Of a stretch of DNA of 8,894 nt, positions 6,042 to 8,894 are shown piece by piece. The position numbers and the translations under genes were made by a program. Source of the DNA: Candidatus Omnitrophota bacterium (GTDB taxonomy: Bacteria > Omnitrophota > Gorgyraeia > Aquiviventales > Aquiviventaceae); NCBI GenBank assembly GCA_016206685.1, contig JACQRB010000034.1, positions 1-8,894 of the forward strand, read 5' to 3'. The stretch's first letter is position 1, and each line of letters begins with the position of its first letter. A model generated the notes under the pieces. It was not told where the DNA came from. It ran no database searches and was given only the letters and a program-made list of their open reading frames with translations.

Positions 6042-6862
6042 GGTCGCCGTGACCGCGCGAAGGCGACCCACCACTTGGGGAACTTCAGGCGCGTCGAGGG
6101 GGGTGCGATCAGCGTGCCCACCGGCTTGCCCTCGAGGATGTCGAGCACGATCCTCGCCCGGGTGCCGTTGGCGATCACCATCGGGATGCCGGCATGCCGC
6201 ACGATGCGCGCGGCCGCCAGCTTGGAGGCCATGCCGCCGGTTGAGGTTTCCCTCGACGGCCCCAAGGCAATCGCCTGATGGTGGTGGTTGAGCTCATCAA
6301 TGCGCCCGATGAGCCGGCCGCGCTCCAAGACCCCATCCACGTCCGACAGGATCACCAACAGCTGCGCCTCCAGCAGGGAGGCCACGAAGGCGGCGAGCCG
6401 GTCGTTATCCCCGAAGGTGATTTCTTCGACGGCCACGGCATCGTTCTCGTTCACGATCGGCACGACCTGCCGGCGCAACAGCGCCTGGAGCGTGTTCTTC
6501 GCATTGCGACACCGCGTGCGATCAGCCAGGTCGGCTTGCGTCAGCAGCACCTGCGCCACGCTGAAGGCTTGCGCCCCAAACGCGTAGCTGTAGAGCCGCA
6601 TGAGCTCGCTCTGCCCGATCGCCGCGCAGGCCTGCAGCTGCGCGATGCCCTTCGGCCTTCGAGTGAGTCCCAGACGGGCCATCCCGCAGGCGATCGCGCC
6701 GGAGCTGACCAGCACCACCTCGCGACGCTCGCGCAGGCACGCGGCGAGCTGCTCCACGATCTGGATGAACCGACCCGTGTCGGGCTCGCCGGAGGCGTGG
6801 GTCAGGACGCTGGCACCGACTTTCACGACCACTCGATGAAAGGGTTGTTTCATGCTACTCAT
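6038..6862 (-). CDS. proB: Glutamate 5-kinase, short form without PUA domain
   Basis: ProB phosphorylates glutamate with ATP, the committed and usually proline-inhibited step of proline synthesis. The 274 residues cover the amino-acid-kinase fold only: VVKVGASVLT (12-21), VLVSSGAIACGMARLG (50-65), PIVNENDAVAVEE (135-147), TFGDNDRLAAFVA (149-161), LSDVDGVLE (172-180) and STGGMASKLAAA (207-218). The RNA-binding-like PUA domain of about 90 residues found at the C-terminus of E. coli-type ProB is missing; such short forms are known in other bacteria. The ATG at 6862 overlaps the last codons of obgE by 8 nt; a second ATG at 6853 is also possible. The end overlaps the proA start by 4 nt. The arrangement indicates a tight obgE-proB-proA operon. 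Confidence 0.95.
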   Translation of the reverse strand: MSSMKQPFHRVVVKVGASVLTHASGEPDTGRFIQIVEQLAACLRERREVVLVSSGAIACGMARLGLTRRPKGIAQLQACAAIGQSELMRLYSYAFGAQAFSVAQVLLTQADLADRTRCRNAKNTLQALLRRQVVPIVNENDAVAVEEITFGDNDRLAAFVASLLEAQLLVILSDVDGVLERGRLIGRIDELNHHHQAIALGPSRETSTGGMASKLAAARIVRHAGIPMVIANGTRARIVLDILEGKPVGTLIAPPSTRLKFPKWWVAFARSRRP

Positions 6863-7856
6863 GTGCAGACGACACCAGGCTCGCCTGGCTGGGCAATGTC
6901 TGAAGGCGCTGCCAGATCACGCGAACCAGCTCGGGAATTCCCGCTTTCGTCACGCAAGAAATAGGAACCGCCGGCAGGCCGGTCTGCGCCTCAAATCGCC
7001 TCAGATGCCGCCGGGCGTCAGCCACGTCCATTTTGTTGGCGGCCACCACCTGCGCCCGTCGGCCGAGGACCGGATTGTACGCCGCCAGCTCCTCATTGAG
7101 CTGCCTGAAACTTGCCACAGGATCCCGCCCATCGCTCGCCGCCATATCGAGGACGTGCACCAACAGCTTGGTGCGCTCGATGTGGCGTAAGAACTGTATC
7201 CCCATGCCGCGGCCTTCGTGCGCGCCCTCGATCAACCCTGGGATATCGCAGGCGACAAAGGACGCCTCCTCGCCCGCCGACACCACCCCGAGCACCGGTG
7301 TGCGCGTGGTGAACGGATATGGGGCGATCTTGGGCCGGGCGGTCGAGAGGCGCGCCAGGAGCGAAGATTTGCCGGCGTTGGGAAAGCCGACCAGGCCGAC
7401 GTCCGCGATCAGCTTCAACTCAAGGCGCAGCGGACGCTGTTGGCCGGGTTTGCCAGGTTTGGCCTGCGCGGCGTTGGCATTCCCGACGCCACCACTCCCG
7501 CCCTTGGCGACGAGCAGACGTCCATGCGGGGTCACGCAATCGCGGAGGAGGCGGTTGGCCGTGGCATCGTAGACCACGGTCCCAACCGGAATGCGGACGA
7601 GGCGATCAGTCCCGCGCCGGCCCGTCTTGTTGTTGCCGCTGCCATGCCGGCCGCGCTCGGCGCGGAACTCGTGGCGGAAGTGAAAATCCAGGAGGGTCGC
7701 CAGTTGAGGGTCAGCGACCAGGATCACGTCCCCTCCATCACCCCCGTTGCCACCGGAGGGACGCGCATGACGGTGGAAGGGCGGCTGGACAAAGGCCCGG
7801 CAGCCATTGCCGCCGGCGCCAGCCATCACGACAATCTTGGCTTGGTCGATGAACAT
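6855..7856 (-). CDS. obgE: Obg family GTPase (ribosome assembly), lacking the OCT domain
   Basis: ObgE is a GTPase that associates with the 50S subunit in late ribosome assembly and in stress signalling. From the ATG at 7856 it has 333 residues. The N-terminal glycine-rich Obg fold is MFIDQAKIVVMAGAGGNGC through to the G-rich segment ending near 137. The GTPase domain then shows G1 GFPNAGKSS (157-165), switch I YPFTTRTP (180-187), G3 DIPG (204-207), G4 NKMD (274-277) and G5 around PISC (298-301). The protein stops soon after the G domain, so the variable C-terminal OCT domain is absent. I prefer 7856 over an in-frame GTG at 7877, because MFIDQAKI is the usual beginning of the family. The GTG would add seven residues and uses a distant aggag. 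A short palindrome centred on 7869 lies just upstream. It follows rpmA, a very common arrangement. Confidence 0.95.
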   Translation of the reverse strand: MFIDQAKIVVMAGAGGNGCRAFVQPPFHRHARPSGGNGGDGGDVILVADPQLATLLDFHFRHEFRAERGRHGSGNNKTGRRGTDRLVRIPVGTVVYDATANRLLRDCVTPHGRLLVAKGGSGGVGNANAAQAKPGKPGQQRPLRLELKLIADVGLVGFPNAGKSSLLARLSTARPKIAPYPFTTRTPVLGVVSAGEEASFVACDIPGLIEGAHEGRGMGIQFLRHIERTKLLVHVLDMAASDGRDPVASFRQLNEELAAYNPVLGRRAQVVAANKMDVADARRHLRRFEAQTGLPAVPISCVTKAGIPELVRVIWQRLQTLPSQASLVSSAHE

Positions 7857-7894
7857 GTGAGTAACGAGACTCGTCACTGATCACTCATCACTCC

Positions 7895-8149
7895 TTAGGA
7901 GGCACTCTCGGCGGGCTGGATGCTCACGATGCGCGGCTTTGGAAAATGGACCACGCCGGCCACCTTGGCAAACAGCGTCCAGTCGCCGCCGACCCCGACG
8001 AACCAACCCGGCTTAAACTGCGTGCCGCGCTGGCGTACCAGGATCGAGCCGGCCAAGACGCGCTGCCCCTCGAAGCACTTCACGCCCAAGCGCTTGGCGC
8101 GGCTGTCGCGGCCGTTACGGGTGGAGCCTTGTCCTTTGGTATGCGCCAT
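7895..8149 (-). CDS. rpmA: 50S ribosomal protein L27 (bL27)
   Basis: bL27 is a large-subunit protein whose N-terminus reaches the peptidyl-transferase centre and helps position tRNA. The 84 residues are a normal length. The N-terminus MAHTKGQGSTRNGRDSRAKR is diagnostic, followed by GVKCFEGQ, AGSILVRQRGT and the typical PGWFVGVGGDWTLFAKVAG. The start is direct, with no Firmicutes-type cleavable N-terminal extension. An aggagg overlapping the rplU stop codon precedes the ATG at about 8 nt. Gene order rplU-rpmA-obgE is conserved across bacteria and supports co-transcription. Confidence 0.98.
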   Translation of the reverse strand: MAHTKGQGSTRNGRDSRAKRLGVKCFEGQRVLAGSILVRQRGTQFKPGWFVGVGGDWTLFAKVAGVVHFPKPRIVSIQPAESAS

Positions 8150-8159
8150 GGAGGCCCTC

Positions 8160-8474
8160 CTAGCTCAGCGTGATGTCTTTCACGAGCAGCTTGGTCAGCA
8201 GTTGCCGGTGGCCACGGATCCGCCGGTAGTTTTCCCGCCGACGAAACTTGTAGCTGATGGTCTTCGGGCCCTTGCGGTGCTCCAGGATCTCGCACAGCAC
8301 CCGCGCCCCCGAGACATACGGCTGGCCGATCCGCGTGGTACCGCCGTCGCTGGCCAACAGCACCCTCTCCAGGACGTGCCGGCTCCCCACCTCGCCGGAG
8401 AGCTGGTTCACCACCAGCTGCACGCCTGGCTCCACCCGCCACTGCCGACCGCTTGTTTCGACAATCGCATACAT
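8160..8474 (-). CDS. rplU: 50S ribosomal protein L21 (bL21)
   Basis: bL21 binds 23S rRNA in the large subunit. The 104 residues match the usual length. Family features are the N-terminal MYAIVETSGRQWRVEPG, the central GGTTRIGQPYVSGARV, and the basic C-terminal RNA-binding stretch HRKGPKTISYKFRRRENYRR followed by RGHRQLLTKLLVKDI. The ATG at 8474 matches the family N-terminus exactly. No Shine-Dalgarno can be seen: only 14 nt (ttagaattatcaac) separate the ATG from AT-rich palindrome B. A TAGAAT box seven nucleotides before the ATG suggests a leaderless mRNA. It heads the rplU-rpmA-obgE-proBA-nadD cluster. Confidence 0.98.
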   Translation of the reverse strand: MYAIVETSGRQWRVEPGVQLVVNQLSGEVGSRHVLERVLLASDGGTTRIGQPYVSGARVLCEILEHRKGPKTISYKFRRRENYRRIRGHRQLLTKLLVKDITLS

Positions 8475-8481
8475 GTTGATA

Positions 8482-8487
8482 ATTCTA
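8482..8487 (-). promoter_or_regulatory. Candidate -10 box for a leaderless rplU transcript
   Basis: On the minus strand TAGAAT (five of six matches to TATAAT) ends at 8482, and the rplU ATG begins at 8474. That leaves 7 nt, so initiation would fall at or next to the A of the start codon. A -35 element is weak: the best match 17 nt upstream is TTTAAG (8510-8505), inside the AT-rich palindrome. The missing Shine-Dalgarno supports a leaderless message. AT-rich sequence next to the palindrome could produce such a box by chance. Confidence 0.42.
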
Positions 8488-8488
8488 A

Positions 8489-8554
8489 CCCAAAAACCGA
8501 AAAACTTAAAGACCGAAAAACGTTTTTCGGTTTTTCCGTCTTTTGGTTTTTCGG
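8489..8554. repeat. AT-rich palindromic element, copy B (probable terminator after RNase G/E)
   Basis: This 66-bp near-palindrome has its axis between 8521 and 8522. The central ccgaaaaacgtttttcgg is perfect, and the arms stay in register for 33 nt with about seven mismatches and no indels. It shares its centre, unit sequence (CCGAAAAA / TTTTTCGG) and arm length with copy A at 2914-2983. It starts 1 nt after the stop codon of the RNase G/E gene (8558-8556) and ends 14 nt before rplU, filling the 81-nt gap. The stem with T-rich arms suits a terminator for the upstream gene; it may also contribute to the rplU promoter. Confidence 0.8.
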
Positions 8555-8555
8555 T

Positions 8556-8894
8556 CTACGCTTGCGTGAGCTGGACTTTCACCTGCTCCAGATGGAGGCT
8601 CGGATCGGACATCACCAGGATGCGGGCGTGGTGCTGCACTTCGATGGCCGTCAGGCTGGACCGATCCTCCTGGAGCAAGCGCATGGCGACCTGCGGATGG
8701 ACAAACAGCTCCAGGGTCTTGTTGCGCGTCCCCTTCAGGACCCGCTTGGCCTCCCGGACGGCATGGATCGCCATGGTGAGCACCGATTTGACGCTGCCGC
8801 GGCCGCCGCAGTAGGGACAGCTCTGATAGGACACGGTTTCAAACGAGCGGCGCATCCGCTGGCGGGTCAGCTCGGCCACGCAGATCTCGGAAAA
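8556..8894 (-). CDS. Ribonuclease G/E family protein (C-terminal 112 residues; gene starts outside the window)
   Basis: RNase G and RNase E are endonucleases that process rRNA precursors and start mRNA decay. The fragment begins at the window edge in frame and shows LTRQRMRRSFETVSYQSCPY with CPYCGGRG, the zinc-link cysteine pair that joins two protomers. After it comes the small C-terminal domain, VKSVLTMAIHAVREAKRVL with LELFVHPQVAMRLLQED. It ends with VQLTQA shortly after this domain, so the long disordered RNase E degradosome scaffold is absent. An RNase G-like or short catalytic form is therefore more likely than a full RNase E. The S1 and DNase-I-like catalytic domains lie outside the window. 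RNase G/E genes next to rplU-rpmA occur in several phyla. AT-rich palindrome B follows directly. Confidence 0.9.
   Translation of the reverse strand, partial: FSEICVAELTRQRMRRSFETVSYQSCPYCGGRGSVKSVLTMAIHAVREAKRVLKGTRNKTLELFVHPQVAMRLLQEDRSSLTAIEVQHHARILVMSDPSLHLEQVKVQLTQA

Noticed and set aside
4044..6278. A very long plus-strand open frame (744 codons) opposite nadD, proA and proB.
   Set aside because: It is antisense to three well-identified genes in GC-rich DNA, where stop codons are rare. Its composition is Arg/His/Asp-rich with no recognisable domain.
7859..7879. A short palindrome centred on 7869 just upstream of obgE as a possible operator or switch.
   Set aside because: The arms are about 9 bp with one mismatch and almost no loop, and the sequence (agtgatgagtgatcagtgac) is low in complexity. 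No partner site was seen.
1..8894. Defence, phage, toxin-antitoxin or biosynthetic island content.
   Set aside because: Every identifiable gene is a core housekeeping gene in a plausible operon. No integrase, transposase, CRISPR repeat array, tRNA-flanked insertion or toxin-like pair is visible.

Overview
The window is a visibly GC-rich stretch of bacterial chromosome carrying eleven genes, all on the minus strand, so transcription runs from position 8894 towards 1. It reads as core housekeeping DNA, not a phage, plasmid or defence island. The closest impression is an uncultured candidate-phylum lineage, perhaps Omnitrophota-like. This rests on the gene order, the small DUF5679-type zinc protein, the trimmed domain architectures and the abundant small palindromic elements. 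The taxonomic guess is an inference with low confidence.

In transcription order, the 3' end of an RNase G/E gene (8556-8894) is followed by an AT-rich palindrome (8489-8554). Next come rplU, rpmA and obgE (ribosomal proteins L21 and L27 and the ribosome-assembly GTPase), then proB and proA (the first two steps of proline synthesis) and nadD (NAD synthesis). From obgE to nadD the genes are packed with overlaps or gaps of about 12 nt. After nadD comes a highly structured 127-nt intergenic element, then a CNNM/CBS membrane protein gene that ends inside a second copy of the AT-rich palindrome. A near-consensus sigma70-type promoter then starts a second unit: DUF5679 zinc protein, rsfS (ribosome silencing factor), argS (arginyl-tRNA synthetase) and the 5' part of an unusually short mfd. 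Both units mix translation and ribosome functions with core metabolism and repair.

The unusual content is mostly small-scale. (1) A 70-bp multi-stem palindromic element lies in frame inside nadD and adds about 24 residues. (2) A 127-nt tiled four-helix element sits between nadD and the CNNM gene, with that gene's Shine-Dalgarno in its 16-bp closing stem. (3) Two copies of an AT-rich palindrome of about 70 bp sit at gene 3' ends. (4) Mfd is reduced so that its UvrA-contact module abuts the RNA-polymerase-interaction domain directly. (5) rsfS seems to need an ATC start codon. (6) rplU looks leaderless. (7) ArgS has a degenerate HIGH motif. No CRISPR array, tRNA, rRNA, insertion sequence or transposase gene was seen. 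Every gene-free stretch is under 300 nt and is described in the feature list.
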